A stretch of 64,000 bases of DNA, taken from a bacterium. GTDB taxonomy: Bacteria; UBP6; JAFGXH01. Below, piece by piece: positions 36,869 through 47,579 of the stretch (position 1 is the stretch's first letter; every line of letters starts with the position of its first letter). The stretch is taken from the NCBI GenBank assembly GCA_027064085.1, contig JAMOQH010000179.1, forward strand, positions 1 through 64,000, given 5' to 3'. The notes beneath the pieces are model-generated. The model did not search any database, was not told the origin of the DNA, and saw only the letters and a list, made by a program, of their open reading frames with translations. The position numbers and the translations under genes are program-made.

Positions 36869-37198
36869 TTGTTAGAATTTATTGATTTGATAGTAAAAGA
36901 GGGAGCTACTCCCACACCACAAGGTAGTGCATTAGGTATGTTTATACCAATGATTGCTGTTTTTGTTATTTTTTATTTTTTACTTATAAGACCACAAAAA
37001 AAGCAACAAAAACAACATAGAGAAATGTTATTGACATTAAAAAAAGGAGATACTGTTATTACTAATAGTGGTATTTTAGGAGATATCTTTACTGTTGAAG
37101 AAAAATTCTTCGTGTTAAATATTGCAGAAAAGACAAAAATAAAAATATTAAAAACTCAAATTGCAACAAAATACTCAGAGGAGAGTAACAATGGATAA
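36869..37198 (+). CDS. yajC: preprotein translocase subunit YajC
   Basis: A 109-residue accessory subunit of the SecDF complex. One transmembrane helix (FIPMIAVFVIFYFLLIRPQKK) is followed by the YajC hallmark RPQKKQQKQHREM and GDTVITNSGILGDI. The start is TTG 36869, five bases after CGGAGG. It overlaps secD by 8 bases. Confidence 0.95.
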   Translation: MLEFIDLIVKEGATPTPQGSALGMFIPMIAVFVIFYFLLIRPQKKQQKQHREMLLTLKKGDTVITNSGILGDIFTVEEKFFVLNIAEKTKIKILKTQIATKYSEESNNG

Positions 37199-39020
37199 AA
37201 ATTGGAAATTTAAAGTAATAATGACTGTATTATTGTCATTATACCTTGTTCTTTACACATTACCTACTTTTATTAGTGTTCCATCTTGGTACAAAACAGT
37301 TATAACTAGTAATAAGTTAAAATTAGGATTGGATTTAAAAGGTGGATTAAGTTTAGTTTATCAAGTAGAAGTTGATGATGCGATAATATCTAAATTGGAT
37401 ATGATTTCTGATGATATTAATACTAAATTTGAAAAAAATAAAATAGAACTCAAAGAAATGGCTCACACTATTGAGAATACTCAAGCGGTTACATTTGTTT
37501 TAAAAGATGACTCAAAAGCAAAGGAAGCAAAAGAATTTGCTCTTGCAACAAATTCAGCTCTTGTTTTAAAAGAAAGTAAAGATAATAGATATACTTTTAA
37601 ATTGGCTAAAAGAGAAATTGTTTCTTTAAAAAAAGATGCTGTTAATAAAGCTATTGATACAATAAGAAGAAGAATTAATACTATGGGTATTGGAGAGCAG
37701 GAAGTTGTTAGGTTTGGTGATGAATCAATGTATTCAATTGAAGTTAGGCTTCCTGGTTTAAAAGAAGAGGACTTTAATAAAACTAAAGAAATAATATCTA
37801 AAACTGCTCAATTAGAGTTTAAAGTTGTTGATGATAATGATATTGACAAGAAAACCGGAAAACGAGCTAATATTATGCAGACTTTAGCTGATGCTAATAA
37901 AGACAAAATGCCTAAGGATATCACTTATGTAAAATCATCTTATTTAGTTGAAAAAACTGGAGAGCAAGTTTCTGATTTATATTTTAGAACTCCTGATGTT
38001 GTAGAAGCTAATAAAAAGAAGAGACAAGAGATTTTACATAATCAATTAAAAGAATTAAAAGATTTTGTAAAAACTTTGAATTTACCTTTTACTCATAAGT
38101 TTGGTTATTCATTAAGAACAGTAGGAACCGTTAATTATTATAGAACATACTTACTAAGAAAGAAAACGGTTTTAACTGGTGAGTATATTTCAGAAGTTCA
38201 ATCTTTAGTTGATTCTAGAGATAACTCACCTTATGTAGCATTAAACTTTACTACAATAGGAGCTGAGATATTTGCAAAACTTACAGAAGAAAATAAACAT
38301 AGAAGAATGGCTATTGTTTTAGATGATTTAGTTGATTCTGCTCCTATTATTCAAGATAAAATTGCTGGAGGTAGGGCAAGTATTACTTTAGGGGCAGGAA
38401 CTTATCAAGAAAAGGTTAAAAAAGCAGAGATGTTAAAGGTTTTATTAAAGGCTGGTTCATTACCTGCTGCTTTAACAAAAGGTCAAGAAAGAAGAGTTGG
38501 TGCAACTTTAGGAGAAGCTTCAATCAGAGATGGTGAATTTTCAATGACTCTTGGAGCTATTTTTGTATTGTTATTCATGATGATATATTATAAAAAAGCT
38601 GGAATTATTGCAAATATTGCTTTAACTTTAAATATTTTCTTTATTCTATCAACAATGATTTTTCTGGGTGCGGCTATGACATTGCCAGGTATTGCAGGTA
38701 TTGTTTTAACTGTTGGTATGAGTGTTGATGCCAATGTTATTATATACGAAAGAATACGAGAGGAACTTGATGCGGGGAGGTTACCTATTTCTGCTGTTAA
38801 GTATGGATATGAAAAGGCATTTTCTGCAATTATTGATGCAAATATAACAACAATGATTGCTGCATTTTTATTATATCAATATGGTTCAGGTCCTGTTCAA
38901 GGTTTCGCTGTAACATTGATTGTAGGTATACTATCTAGTATGTTTACTGCCATTGTTGTTACAAGAATGTTCTTTGATCATGTAACAGTTAATAAAAAAG
39001 TTGAAAGCTTAAGTATATAA
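37191..39020 (+). CDS. secD: protein translocase subunit SecD
   Basis: A 609-residue SecD, the proton-driven membrane partner that pulls preproteins through SecYEG. Starts at ATG 37191 after AGAGGAG; ten upstream codons overlap yajC and are not used. Motifs: N-terminal membrane helix, LGLDLKGGLSLVYQVE (first conserved motif), a large periplasmic part with IDTIRRRINTMGIGEQEV, DSAPIIQDKIAGG, and the C-terminal five-helix RND-like domain with GMSVDANVIIYERIREE. Complete. It is followed by secF after 11 bases. Confidence 0.97.
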   Translation: MDKNWKFKVIMTVLLSLYLVLYTLPTFISVPSWYKTVITSNKLKLGLDLKGGLSLVYQVEVDDAIISKLDMISDDINTKFEKNKIELKEMAHTIENTQAVTFVLKDDSKAKEAKEFALATNSALVLKESKDNRYTFKLAKREIVSLKKDAVNKAIDTIRRRINTMGIGEQEVVRFGDESMYSIEVRLPGLKEEDFNKTKEIISKTAQLEFKVVDDNDIDKKTGKRANIMQTLADANKDKMPKDITYVKSSYLVEKTGEQVSDLYFRTPDVVEANKKKRQEILHNQLKELKDFVKTLNLPFTHKFGYSLRTVGTVNYYRTYLLRKKTVLTGEYISEVQSLVDSRDNSPYVALNFTTIGAEIFAKLTEENKHRRMAIVLDDLVDSAPIIQDKIAGGRASITLGAGTYQEKVKKAEMLKVLLKAGSLPAALTKGQERRVGATLGEASIRDGEFSMTLGAIFVLLFMMIYYKKAGIIANIALTLNIFFILSTMIFLGAAMTLPGIAGIVLTVGMSVDANVIIYERIREELDAGRLPISAVKYGYEKAFSAIIDANITTMIAAFLLYQYGSGPVQGFAVTLIVGILSSMFTAIVVTRMFFDHVTVNKKVESLSI

Positions 39021-39031
39021 GGAGAGTAATA

Positions 39032-40468
39032 ATGATTAGAATAGTAAAAAAGGATATAAATGTTGATTTTGTATCTAAATATAAGTTGCTCATAAGTGTA
39101 TCAGCTATTGTTGTTGCATTAAGTTTAGTATTGGTTGCAATATTTGGGTTAAATTTTGGTATTGACTTTAAGGGTGGTACTAATATCGTTTATGAGTTTG
39201 AAAAGACACCAGAAGTTAAAACTGTTAGAAAAATATTAAAAGATTCTGGCATTAAAGCTGTTGTTAGTTCTGTTGATAAAGAAATTTCTATTCAAATATC
39301 TCAAAGTATTTCTTTATTTAGTAAAAAACAATTAGATGAAGTAAAAAATTATTTAAACACAGTGTATAAAGGTAAAAATCTAAAATCAATTAAGGACTAT
39401 CAAAATAGAATAAGATTAACTTTTTCAGCTCCTCAAAATGCAGATGAAATTTTGAAAACAGTAAAAGAATATAAAAATAAATTCACTGGAGATAAAAATA
39501 AATATAGGGTAAAAGGTATTAAGCATTTTGGTTCTGACGAAAAATCTAATGCTAAATTAAATACTCATAAATATGATATTTCATTTGAGCCTTTATCAGA
39601 TTATGTTACCGAAATAATAGAAGAAAAAACTAATTCAGGTGTATCAAAAAAAGAAGTAACTAGTTTTAAAAGTGATTTAGATTCTAAATTAAAATCAATA
39701 GGAATGATTAAGTCTAATATCGCTTCTGATGGAAAAACATTTGTTGTTTCATTTGATAAAGATAAGACTAGTAAAGAAATAGAAAAAGCTTTAAGTCATG
39801 ATAAGTATTTATTTACAATAGAAAGATTAGAATTAGGTGAAAATGCTAAAACTTTTGATTATTCTATTAAGGTTTCAAAAATGAAAGTTGCTTCATTAGA
39901 GCAGGTTGGACCTAAAGTTGGTGCAAAGTTAAAGCAAGATGGTACTTTGGCAATGTTTTATGCATTGATAGCTATTTTTATCTATATTGCATTTAGATTT
40001 GATAGTAAGTTTTCACCTGGAGCAGTAGTTGCTTTGGTTCATGATGTTTCTATTACATTAGGAATTTTTGCTTTAATGAGAATTGAATTTAACTTACCTG
40101 TTGTTGCAGCTCTTTTAACGTTGATTGGTTACTCCTTGAATGATACTATTGTTATCTTTGATAAAGTAAGAGAAGTAGCGGAGAATAATAAATTAAATAA
40201 AAAACATAAGCTTGAAACAAAAGAAGTTATTAACAGAGCATTAAATTCTACCATGAGTAGAACATTACTTACATCATTAACAACATTGGGTGTTGTTATA
40301 TCTATGCTTATTTTTGGTGGTGCAGGTCTTAGACCATTTGCCATTGCATTATTTATTGGTATCCTTGTAGGTACATATTCTTCATTATTTATTGCTACAC
40401 CAATCTATCTATACTTAGAAAAAAAATCTAAAGAGAAATTAACTGAATTAGAAGAAACAGAAGCATAA
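39032..40468 (+). CDS. secF: protein translocase subunit SecF, enlarged periplasmic domain
   Basis: A 478-residue SecF. The signature GIDFKGGTNIVYEF follows the first helix, and the C-terminal part has five helices with YSLNDTIVIFDKVRE and the LTSLTTLGVVISML segment. E. coli SecF has 323 residues; here the first periplasmic domain between helices 1 and 2 is about 250-260 residues, roughly 150 longer than usual. The extra part is lysine-rich and has two repeated SecD/SecF-like beta-alpha units (KTVRKILKDSGIKAVVSSV, EILKTVKEYKNKFTGDKNK). Stop overlaps the recJ start (TAATG). Confidence 0.95.
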   Translation: MIRIVKKDINVDFVSKYKLLISVSAIVVALSLVLVAIFGLNFGIDFKGGTNIVYEFEKTPEVKTVRKILKDSGIKAVVSSVDKEISIQISQSISLFSKKQLDEVKNYLNTVYKGKNLKSIKDYQNRIRLTFSAPQNADEILKTVKEYKNKFTGDKNKYRVKGIKHFGSDEKSNAKLNTHKYDISFEPLSDYVTEIIEEKTNSGVSKKEVTSFKSDLDSKLKSIGMIKSNIASDGKTFVVSFDKDKTSKEIEKALSHDKYLFTIERLELGENAKTFDYSIKVSKMKVASLEQVGPKVGAKLKQDGTLAMFYALIAIFIYIAFRFDSKFSPGAVVALVHDVSITLGIFALMRIEFNLPVVAALLTLIGYSLNDTIVIFDKVREVAENNKLNKKHKLETKEVINRALNSTMSRTLLTSLTTLGVVISMLIFGGAGLRPFAIALFIGILVGTYSSLFIATPIYLYLEKKSKEKLTELEETEA

Positions 40469-42201
40469 TGTTTAAAAGAACCAAATGGATTCTACCTCAG
40501 TATAATACTGAACTAATTGAAAACTTAAGTAAAACATTTAATATTTCAAAAATTGTGGCAAAAACCCTTTCTAATAGGGGAATAACTTCCATAGATGAAG
40601 CTGATAAGTTCCTAAATATAAGCCTAAGTAATTTACATGACCCATATAAACTATTAAATATGAATGAAGCAGTTGATAGAATATTAGATGCTTTTAATAA
40701 AAACGAAGTGATTTATGGGTTTGGGGATTATGATGTTGATGGTTTAACGTCATTATCTATTTTATATTTATTTTTAAGCAATGTTTATGATAAAAATAAA
40801 ATATTTTATAAAGTTCCTAACAGGTATAGTTCTGGATATGGTTTAAATAATGACATAATTAAAGAGATTTATGATAATGGTGGAAACTTAATTATAACCG
40901 TTGATTGTGGTGTATCAAATTATAATGAAATAGCTTATGCAAATTCATTAGGTTTAGATGTAATTGTTGTTGATCATCATCAAGTTCCTACAATACTTCC
41001 AGAAGCGGTGTCTATTTTAAATCCATATTTAGATGGAGATAAGTTTCCGTTTAAAAATATGGCAGCAGTTGGAGTTACATTTAATTTGCTTATTGCACTA
41101 AGGAGTAAGCTAAGGGAGAATGGCTACTTTAAAGAAAAAGAAGAAATTGATTTAAGAAATTATTTAGATATTGTTGCAATTGGAACTGTTGCAGATATTG
41201 TTCCATTATTTGATGAAAATAGAATCTTTGTAAAAAAGGGTTTTGAACAGATGGCCAAAACACAAAATTTAGGTTTAAGAGCTTTAATGGAAGTATCTGG
41301 CGTTGAAGCCCCAATTGATTCAAATAAAATAAGTTTTAAAATTGCTCCAAGAATAAATGCTGCAGGAAGATTAAGTGATGCGACAAAAGTTGTTGATTTG
41401 CTTACTACTGATAGTCCTGAAGAAGCCAAAAGAATAGCTATGGAATTAGATGAGGAGAATAAAAAAAGACAAGAAATTGAAAGAGGCATTTATAATGAAA
41501 TATTAAATTTGATAGATAATAAAAAAAATCAAGATACTGCCATTATTGTTGCAAATGAATCCTGGAATCCTGGAGTTATTGGTATTGTTGCTTCTAAGCT
41601 AGTTGATAGATATAATAGGCCAACTTTTTTATTTTCAGTAAGAGATGGTATTGGACGGGGGAGTTCTCGTTCTATTAATAATTTTGATTTACATAAAAAT
41701 TTATCCAAATTTGAAGAGTTGTTTATTAACTATGGTGGGCATAAGTATGCTGCAGGTTTGTCAATAAAAATGGAATATTTTGAGGAATTTAAAACTAAAA
41801 TGCAAAGGGAAGCAGATATCTTTTTTAAAGATCCCGATAATTTAATACAAGAAATTGTTATTGATGATGTAATTAGTCCTCAAGATGTAACTATTTCAAC
41901 ATATAATGAGTTAAAAAAGCTTGCACCTTTTGGGCATAAAAATCCAGAACCGATACTAGGAATGAAACACTTATTTGTAGAAGATGCTAAAATAGTAAAA
42001 GATAAACATTTAAGAGCAAACCTTAGTTTAAGTAAAAAATATTTTCAAACAATAGGATTTAACTTATCACATTTAATTAAAGAAACTTCATCTTATGTTG
42101 ATGTTATTTTTAGTTTAAATCTAAATGTTTGGAGAGGGTATTCTAAGTTACAATTAAATTTAAAGGATTTAAAAAAAGATGAAAAAGATAATTTTAAGTA
42201 A
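40468..42201 (+). CDS. recJ: single-stranded-DNA-specific exonuclease RecJ
   Basis: A 577-residue RecJ, a 5'-3' ssDNA exonuclease of recombination and mismatch repair. All DHH-family motifs are present: GFGDYDVDGLTS (metal ligands), VDCGVSN, VVDHHQVP, INAAGRLSDA, and the C-terminal DHHA1 motif NYGGHKYAAGLSI. Coupled to secF by start/stop overlap, an arrangement known from several bacteria. Confidence 0.96.
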   Translation: MFKRTKWILPQYNTELIENLSKTFNISKIVAKTLSNRGITSIDEADKFLNISLSNLHDPYKLLNMNEAVDRILDAFNKNEVIYGFGDYDVDGLTSLSILYLFLSNVYDKNKIFYKVPNRYSSGYGLNNDIIKEIYDNGGNLIITVDCGVSNYNEIAYANSLGLDVIVVDHHQVPTILPEAVSILNPYLDGDKFPFKNMAAVGVTFNLLIALRSKLRENGYFKEKEEIDLRNYLDIVAIGTVADIVPLFDENRIFVKKGFEQMAKTQNLGLRALMEVSGVEAPIDSNKISFKIAPRINAAGRLSDATKVVDLLTTDSPEEAKRIAMELDEENKKRQEIERGIYNEILNLIDNKKNQDTAIIVANESWNPGVIGIVASKLVDRYNRPTFLFSVRDGIGRGSSRSINNFDLHKNLSKFEELFINYGGHKYAAGLSIKMEYFEEFKTKMQREADIFFKDPDNLIQEIVIDDVISPQDVTISTYNELKKLAPFGHKNPEPILGMKHLFVEDAKIVKDKHLRANLSLSKKYFQTIGFNLSHLIKETSSYVDVIFSLNLNVWRGYSKLQLNLKDLKKDEKDNFK

Positions 42202-42955
42202 TATATTATTAGTATTGTTTTTTATTGGTTGTTCTTCTTCAAGTGTTGAATATACTCCAGCGGTTATATATTTAAAGGCTCCTGAGGCAGTTATTATTAA
42301 TGGAAATAATAAAACATATTTTGAATTTGCGGTATCAGATTTAAATGAACTTGAGGGGACGATTAACTTAATCGTAACAGATTCTTCGGGGAATAAACTT
42401 TTAGATAAAAAATTAGAGAAATTATTATTTTCTACAGATGGAACAGTTATTTCTTTTTATAGTGATAAAATTAATACTTCTGATAAATTAAATTTTAATT
42501 TTAAAGTCTGTAATACCGAAAACTTATGTAGAGAACAGAGCTTTACTGGTATTGAGATTAATACAGCTAGTCAAAGTGATGAAATTGATATAAAGGGGAA
42601 ACTTATTTCAGATAATGATTCTTATGGTATCTCAATACATTTATCATCTATGATTAACAGTATTGCCTTAGATGATAATGGAAATTTTAGTATTGATAAT
42701 ATAAATAGTGGGAAATATGATTTATATACAAAAGGAAAGGAACTTAAAAATGGATTTTATAGGTACATTTATTTGAAATATATAAATTTTAATAAATCTA
42801 CAAATATTTTCTTATATATTCCTATTGATGAGAATGAAGAATATGATGAGCCATTAGTTAATTGTTCATATTCTTCAGGAAATAAAAATACTATTTATAT
42901 GGTCTTTTTCATGATATTTATGTTTGTAATATTGAGGAAAAACGAAAAAAGATAA
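42179..42955 (+). CDS. lipoprotein with Cys-TM-basic C-terminal tail
   Basis: A 258-residue protein overlapping the end of recJ by 23 bases. Lipobox FFIGC, Cys18. A carboxypeptidase-regulatory-like beta domain is seen at about 135-190 (IDIKGKLISDNDSYGISIHL, ALDDNGNFSIDNINSGKYDL). The C-terminus has a Cys (NCSYSSGNKN), a hydrophobic helix (TIYMVFFMIFMFVILR) and a basic end KNEKR, reminiscent of tripartite sorting tails such as MYXO-CTERM. If real, this protein would carry both an N-terminal lipid anchor and a C-terminal sorting signal. Function unknown. Confidence 0.75.
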   Translation: MKKIILSNILLVLFFIGCSSSSVEYTPAVIYLKAPEAVIINGNNKTYFEFAVSDLNELEGTINLIVTDSSGNKLLDKKLEKLLFSTDGTVISFYSDKINTSDKLNFNFKVCNTENLCREQSFTGIEINTASQSDEIDIKGKLISDNDSYGISIHLSSMINSIALDDNGNFSIDNINSGKYDLYTKGKELKNGFYRYIYLKYINFNKSTNIFLYIPIDENEEYDEPLVNCSYSSGNKNTIYMVFFMIFMFVILRKNEKR

Positions 42956-42973
42956 AAATTTATGTCTAAACAC

Positions 42974-43001
42974 TTGACAAAACAAAAAAATACAGTATAT
43001 T
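42974..43001 (+). promoter_or_regulatory. sigma70 promoter for dnaG-rpoD
   Basis: Perfect -35 TTGACA (42974-42979), 16-base spacer, TATATT (42996-43001); a TATTAT two bases later is an alternative -10. It lies in the 129-bp gap between the lipoprotein and dnaG and is the strongest-looking promoter in the window. Confidence 0.7.
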
Positions 43002-43084
43002 ATATTAGCTTTTTTTTGGGAGTATTGTGAGTCTAGGAAAATTTGGTAATTTTGATTTAATCATTAATATTTAAAAGTGAAACA

Positions 43085-44914
43085 TTGAGATATAAAAAAG
43101 AATCTATTGAAAATTTATTATCCATGCTTAATATTGTAGATATTGTTTCGGATAAATTAGAATTAAAAAAAAGTGGTGCAGGTTTTAAAGGTTTGTGCCC
43201 TTTTCATCATGAAAAGACATCTTCTTTTGTTGTTAGCCCTAGTAAAAACATATATAAATGTTTTGGTTGTGGAGTTGGAGGGGATCCCTTAAGTTTTATC
43301 ATGAACTATGAAAAATTATCATATATTGAAGCTATTGAATATCTTGCTGATAGGTATCACTATGATCTTGAACGAGAAAATTCTAATAATAAGGAAAGAA
43401 ATGATGAGTATGGAATTTTATATAAAATATTAGAAGAGAGTCGAAAGTTTTTTATAAACCAATTAAACTTAGAGAGAAGTGCTTTAAACTTTTATTTAGA
43501 GAAAAGAAACCTTGACGATTATTCTGTTAATGAATTTTCTATAGGTTTTGCTCCGGATTCATTTAATGCTCTTTATCATCATCTCAAAAGAATGAATTTT
43601 TCAGATGACATGCTGATTGAGGCAGGTGTTGTTACTAAAGGGAGAAATAATAAACTTGTTGATAGGTTTATAAATAGATTAATTTTTCCTATTTTTAATG
43701 AAAGAGGAAGGCCTATTGGTTTTGGAGGAAGGGTATTTAACGATTTGGATGCATCTAAATTTGGAAAATATATCAATTCAAAAGAAAGTAAAGTATATCA
43801 TAAGTCTGAAGTTTTATATGGTTTAAATTGGTCTAAACAAGAAATTAATTTAAAAAAAGAAGTCATTGTTGTTGAAGGATATTTAGATGTGATTGCTCTT
43901 TATAAATCGGGAGTTAAAAACATTGTATCTGCAAGTGGTACTGCATTTACGGATAAACAAGTTAAATTATTAAAAAAATATACTAATAAAATTATTTTAT
44001 GTTTTGATGGAGATGCAGCCGGAGAAAAAGCTGCTGAAAGAATGATAGCACCTATAATAAAAAATGATATTAACTGTAATGTTGTTGCTCTTCCGTTGAA
44101 TGAGGATCCTGATAGTTATGTAAATAAGTTAGGTAAAGATGTTTTTTTAGATTATATTAAAAATAATGAAGTTGATATTATTGATTTTTTTATAAATATA
44201 AATTTAAAAAAAGCTGTTTCTGAAAATGAAATTCTAAATAATCTTTTAGTGGTACTTTCTCCATTAGATGAAAATACGACAGTTTTTTTTATTTTAAAAA
44301 AATTATCTAAAAAATTTGAAATACCTCTTTCTACAATTACTAAGAGCTTTAGAGATATAAAAAATAAAAAAAACCTTAATAAAGATATAACTATCTCAAA
44401 TTTATTAGCTCAAAAGAATAGTGATTCAAGCCGTCTTAGCAAGATAATAAAAGATCTTGAGAGAGAATTGTTGTTGATTTTTTTAGAATATCCTAAGTTT
44501 TTAGATATGGAAATAATATATTTATTTAAGAACGAAGATACGAAAAAGGTTTTAAATTTATTATTAGAATATAATTACACCAAGGTTTTCATAAGTAAAG
44601 AAAACTTTTTAGATAGCCTTAGCTCTGAATTGTCTTTAAAACAAATTAATTATTTAAAGCTTACTAGACCTAAGTTTTTGGATGCTTTAGATGAAGAACG
44701 AATCAAGGATATTCTAAATGATTATCTTCGAAAACTTGACACTTTAAGAAATAAAAAGTACATAGAAGAAATAAAAAAAGAAATTATTAACATTAATGAT
44801 TTCTTTGAGGAGTTAGATAATGATGAGACTGAAAACCTTAAAAAAATAAAAAAAGCAGATATATCAGAGATAACTCATAAAATTAAACAAATAAAAAGCA
44901 TTAATTATCTTTAG
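43085..44914 (+). CDS. dnaG: DNA primase
   Basis: A 609-residue DnaG, which makes RNA primers at the replication fork. The CHC2 zinc finger ([11 protein letters not shown] with [10 protein letters not shown], residues 38-66), the RNA polymerase core with FGGRVFN, and the TOPRIM domain ([37 protein letters not shown]) are all present, followed by the DnaB-interaction domain. Start is TTG 43085; no ATG is available before the zinc finger and the ribosome binding site is weak. Followed 8 bases later by rpoD, the classical macromolecular synthesis operon. Confidence 0.96.
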   Translation: MRYKKESIENLLSMLNIVDIVSDKLELKKSGAGFKGLCPFHHEKTSSFVVSPSKNIYKCFGCGVGGDPLSFIMNYEKLSYIEAIEYLADRYHYDLERENSNNKERNDEYGILYKILEESRKFFINQLNLERSALNFYLEKRNLDDYSVNEFSIGFAPDSFNALYHHLKRMNFSDDMLIEAGVVTKGRNNKLVDRFINRLIFPIFNERGRPIGFGGRVFNDLDASKFGKYINSKESKVYHKSEVLYGLNWSKQEINLKKEVIVVEGYLDVIALYKSGVKNIVSASGTAFTDKQVKLLKKYTNKIILCFDGDAAGEKAAERMIAPIIKNDINCNVVALPLNEDPDSYVNKLGKDVFLDYIKNNEVDIIDFFININLKKAVSENEILNNLLVVLSPLDENTTVFFILKKLSKKFEIPLSTITKSFRDIKNKKNLNKDITISNLLAQKNSDSSRLSKIIKDLERELLLIFLEYPKFLDMEIIYLFKNEDTKKVLNLLLEYNYTKVFISKENFLDSLSSELSLKQINYLKLTRPKFLDALDEERIKDILNDYLRKLDTLRNKKYIEEIKKEIININDFFEELDNDETENLKKIKKADISEITHKIKQIKSINYL

Positions 44915-44922
44915 GAGGAGCA

Positions 44923-46626
44923 ATGAACAACCATAAATTTGGTTTTAGAGAAATGAATTTAGCTACTATAAGAAAAAATTCAGAAGTAGCATCAATGCTC
45001 ATTAAAAAAGAAGATATTCTAAAAAGTTTAGAAAAAGATAAGTCATTTGGAAGTGATTTAGACGACTCTAAATATGTAAAAACATCAGATCCTATCAGGC
45101 AATATTTAAAGAAAATGGGGAATATTGAACTTTTAACAAGAGAGCAAGAAATTATAATTGCTAAAAAAATAGAAGAAGGGGAAATTAATATCATAAGAGC
45201 TTTAATGAAAACGGATTTTATCATAAAAGAATTAGTAAATATTGTATTAAAACTTAAAAGTGGTAAATTAACAGTTAAGAATGTTTTAATGGATTGTGAA
45301 GATGTTGATATTGCTAATGTAGACATTGAAAAAAAGAATAAACAAGTTTTTGATTTTGTTGATAAGTTTTTTGATTTATTTAAACAAGTTAAAATAAAGA
45401 AACAGTATGTTGAAGATGAAAATATAAAAGAGAATACTGTTAAATATAATAATATAAAGAAAGAAGTTAATGGACATTATGAAGAAATGTTAAGATTATT
45501 TGTTGAAATGAAATTTTCTAAAAATACTATAAAAATAATGATATTAAAAATTAAAAACTTAAAACAACATATTGATAATGCTAGAAGAGATATCCTCAAT
45601 GCAGTAAGTTTAATAGAGTTTAAGTCAATTCAATATGAAAATGGTATTACAAAGTATGTAAACTTAAATGAAAAAAAAGCAAATATACTTAATAAAGTAA
45701 CAGAGTACTTATATATTTTAAATAATAGAACAGATAATGATAATATTGATATTGATACCTTAGAATTAATGCATAAAACAATTAGGGCTGCTGAATTTAT
45801 AACTAGTTCTCACATGATGTTAAGAAGAATTTATATGAGCTCAAGAATGACTCCGGAGGCGTTGAGTAGGCTTTACAAAGAAGTGGAGAGAAGTGAAGAG
45901 ATTACACAATCGGCAAAACAAGAATTGGTTCAGGCAAACTTAAGGTTAGTCGTTTCTATTGCAAAAAGGTATACTAACAGAGGATTACAGTTTTTAGACT
46001 TGGTACAGGAAGGAAATATAGGTTTAATGAAGGCTGTTGATAAGTTTGAATATAGAAGAGGATTTAAATTTTCAACTTATGCTACTTGGTGGATTAGGCA
46101 AGCTATTACAAGAGCTATTGCTGATCAAGCAAGAACAATTAGAATACCTGTTCATATGATAGAAACAATAAATAAATTAGCAAGAATTTCAAGAAATTTA
46201 TTTCAAGAGTTTGGAAGAGATGCGTCTGCTGACGAAATTGCAGGAAAGATGACTGTTAATGTTGAAAAGGTTAGGAAAGTTTTAAAAATCAGTAAAGAAC
46301 CGATTTCTTTAGAAACACCAATAAGCGAAGATGATGATAGTCATTTAGGTGATTTCATTGAGGATAAAAAAATTGGTTCTCCTTATGAAACAGTGCTTAG
46401 AAATGACCTCGAATCAAAGATTTCGGAAGTTTTGAGTGAATTATCAGCAAGAGAAGAGCAGGTTTTAAGAATGAGATTTGGAATTGGGGAAAAAACTGAT
46501 CATACTCTTGAAGAAGTTGGTAAAAGTTTTGATGTTACAAGAGAAAGAATTAGGCAGATTGAGTTTAAAGCTATTGAAAAGCTTAGACACAAGAAAAGGT
46601 CAAAAGTTTTAGTTCCATTTTCTTAG
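44923..46626 (+). CDS. rpoD: primary RNA polymerase sigma factor RpoD
   Basis: A 567-residue sigma70. Region 1.2 ([20 protein letters not shown]), a non-conserved insertion, region 2 ([55 protein letters not shown]), region 3, and region 4 with the helix-turn-helix ([20 protein letters not shown]) are intact. The N-terminal region 1.1 is short or absent (about 50 residues). Very strong ribosome binding site AGGAGGAG. Its existence explains the TTGACA/TATAAT-like promoters found here. Confidence 0.98.
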   Translation: MNNHKFGFREMNLATIRKNSEVASMLIKKEDILKSLEKDKSFGSDLDDSKYVKTSDPIRQYLKKMGNIELLTREQEIIIAKKIEEGEINIIRALMKTDFIIKELVNIVLKLKSGKLTVKNVLMDCEDVDIANVDIEKKNKQVFDFVDKFFDLFKQVKIKKQYVEDENIKENTVKYNNIKKEVNGHYEEMLRLFVEMKFSKNTIKIMILKIKNLKQHIDNARRDILNAVSLIEFKSIQYENGITKYVNLNEKKANILNKVTEYLYILNNRTDNDNIDIDTLELMHKTIRAAEFITSSHMMLRRIYMSSRMTPEALSRLYKEVERSEEITQSAKQELVQANLRLVVSIAKRYTNRGLQFLDLVQEGNIGLMKAVDKFEYRRGFKFSTYATWWIRQAITRAIADQARTIRIPVHMIETINKLARISRNLFQEFGRDASADEIAGKMTVNVEKVRKVLKISKEPISLETPISEDDDSHLGDFIEDKKIGSPYETVLRNDLESKISEVLSELSAREEQVLRMRFGIGEKTDHTLEEVGKSFDVTRERIRQIEFKAIEKLRHKKRSKVLVPFS

Positions 46627-46690
46627 GGCTACTACAACCATCTTATATAAATAGCTATTCTAATCTATTTTTATAAGCTGTTTTCCGTAG

Positions 46691-46723
46691 ATTTTTAAGC
46701 CTTTTATAGAAAGTCTTAAAAAT
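46691..46723. repeat. imperfect hairpin downstream of rpoD
   Basis: ATTTTTAAG-C-CTTT-tatag-AAAG-T-CTTAAAAAT: 13 paired bases with one mismatch. It follows rpoD by about 65 bases. AT-rich and not followed by a T-tract on the plus strand, so termination is uncertain. Confidence 0.45.
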
Positions 46724-46797
46724 AAAAAAGAAATTAATTAAAAAAATTGATAAATATGAAAAACTATTATATAATTACCTAATTGCTAGGAGGTATT

Positions 46798-47568
46798 ATG
46801 AGAATTATTTCATCAGCTTTGACTGATGTTGGAAGAAAAAGAGACCACAATGAAGATAATTTCTATTTACATAAAGAGGAAAACCTTTTTTTAGTTGCTG
46901 ATGGAATGGGTGGGCATGCTTCTGGTGAAGTTGCTAGTAAAATTGTAGTGGAGACAATAAGAGATTTTTTTACAAGAACAAGTAAAGATCCTGATGCTAC
47001 ATGGGCATACAAAATGTATAAAGATAAAAAATACGAAGAAAATAGATTGATAGTGAGTATAGAAGAAGGTAATAAAAGAGTATATGAACACTCCATGAAA
47101 GTTTCCAAAGATAAAAAAAGAGGAATGGGAACTACAATTACTGCTGTTTTATTTGTTGAAGGAGGTGCGTATATTGGTTGGGTAGGGGATAGCCGAATAT
47201 ACCGAATTAGAAATAATAAACTAGAACAAGTATCAGAAGACCATTCACTTCTAAATGAAATGATAAAAAAAAATAACATGACAGAAGAAGAAATTGAGAA
47301 TTTTCCACATAAAAATGTTATTTTAAGGGCAATTGGCCTTAAGCCAAGGGTTGAAGTTGATGTTAAATATTATCCTCTTCAAGATGGAGATATTTTTTTA
47401 TTATGTAGTGATGGATTATCTGGCGAGGTAGTTGATGATGAGATTGAAAGAATCATAATTGAGGCTGATGATCTAGATGATGCTAATAAAAAATTAATAC
47501 AAGAAGCAAATAAAAATGGTGGAAAGGATAATATTACTGCTGCATTAGCACAATATTTTGAAAATTAA
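46798..47568 (+). CDS. PP2C-family serine/threonine phosphatase
   Basis: A 256-residue metal-dependent protein phosphatase (Stp/PppA-like) starting at ATG 46798 with CTAGGAGG upstream. Metal-binding motifs are complete: RKRDHNEDNF, VADGMGGHASGEVAS, WVGDSRIYRIR, LCSDGLSGEV, GGKDNITAAL. The normal partner is a Hanks-type kinase; none is in this window. The next gene is a TPR/membrane protein 11 bases away. Confidence 0.95.
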   Translation: MRIISSALTDVGRKRDHNEDNFYLHKEENLFLVADGMGGHASGEVASKIVVETIRDFFTRTSKDPDATWAYKMYKDKKYEENRLIVSIEEGNKRVYEHSMKVSKDKKRGMGTTITAVLFVEGGAYIGWVGDSRIYRIRNNKLEQVSEDHSLLNEMIKKNNMTEEEIENFPHKNVILRAIGLKPRVEVDVKYYPLQDGDIFLLCSDGLSGEVVDDEIERIIIEADDLDDANKKLIQEANKNGGKDNITAALAQYFEN

Positions 47569-47579
47569 TGGAGATTTAG

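Noticed and set aside
46627-46797. Small RNA or riboswitch between rpoD and the PP2C gene
   Set aside because: Only an AT-rich imperfect hairpin is visible; no conserved riboswitch core or promoter/terminator pair could be recognised.
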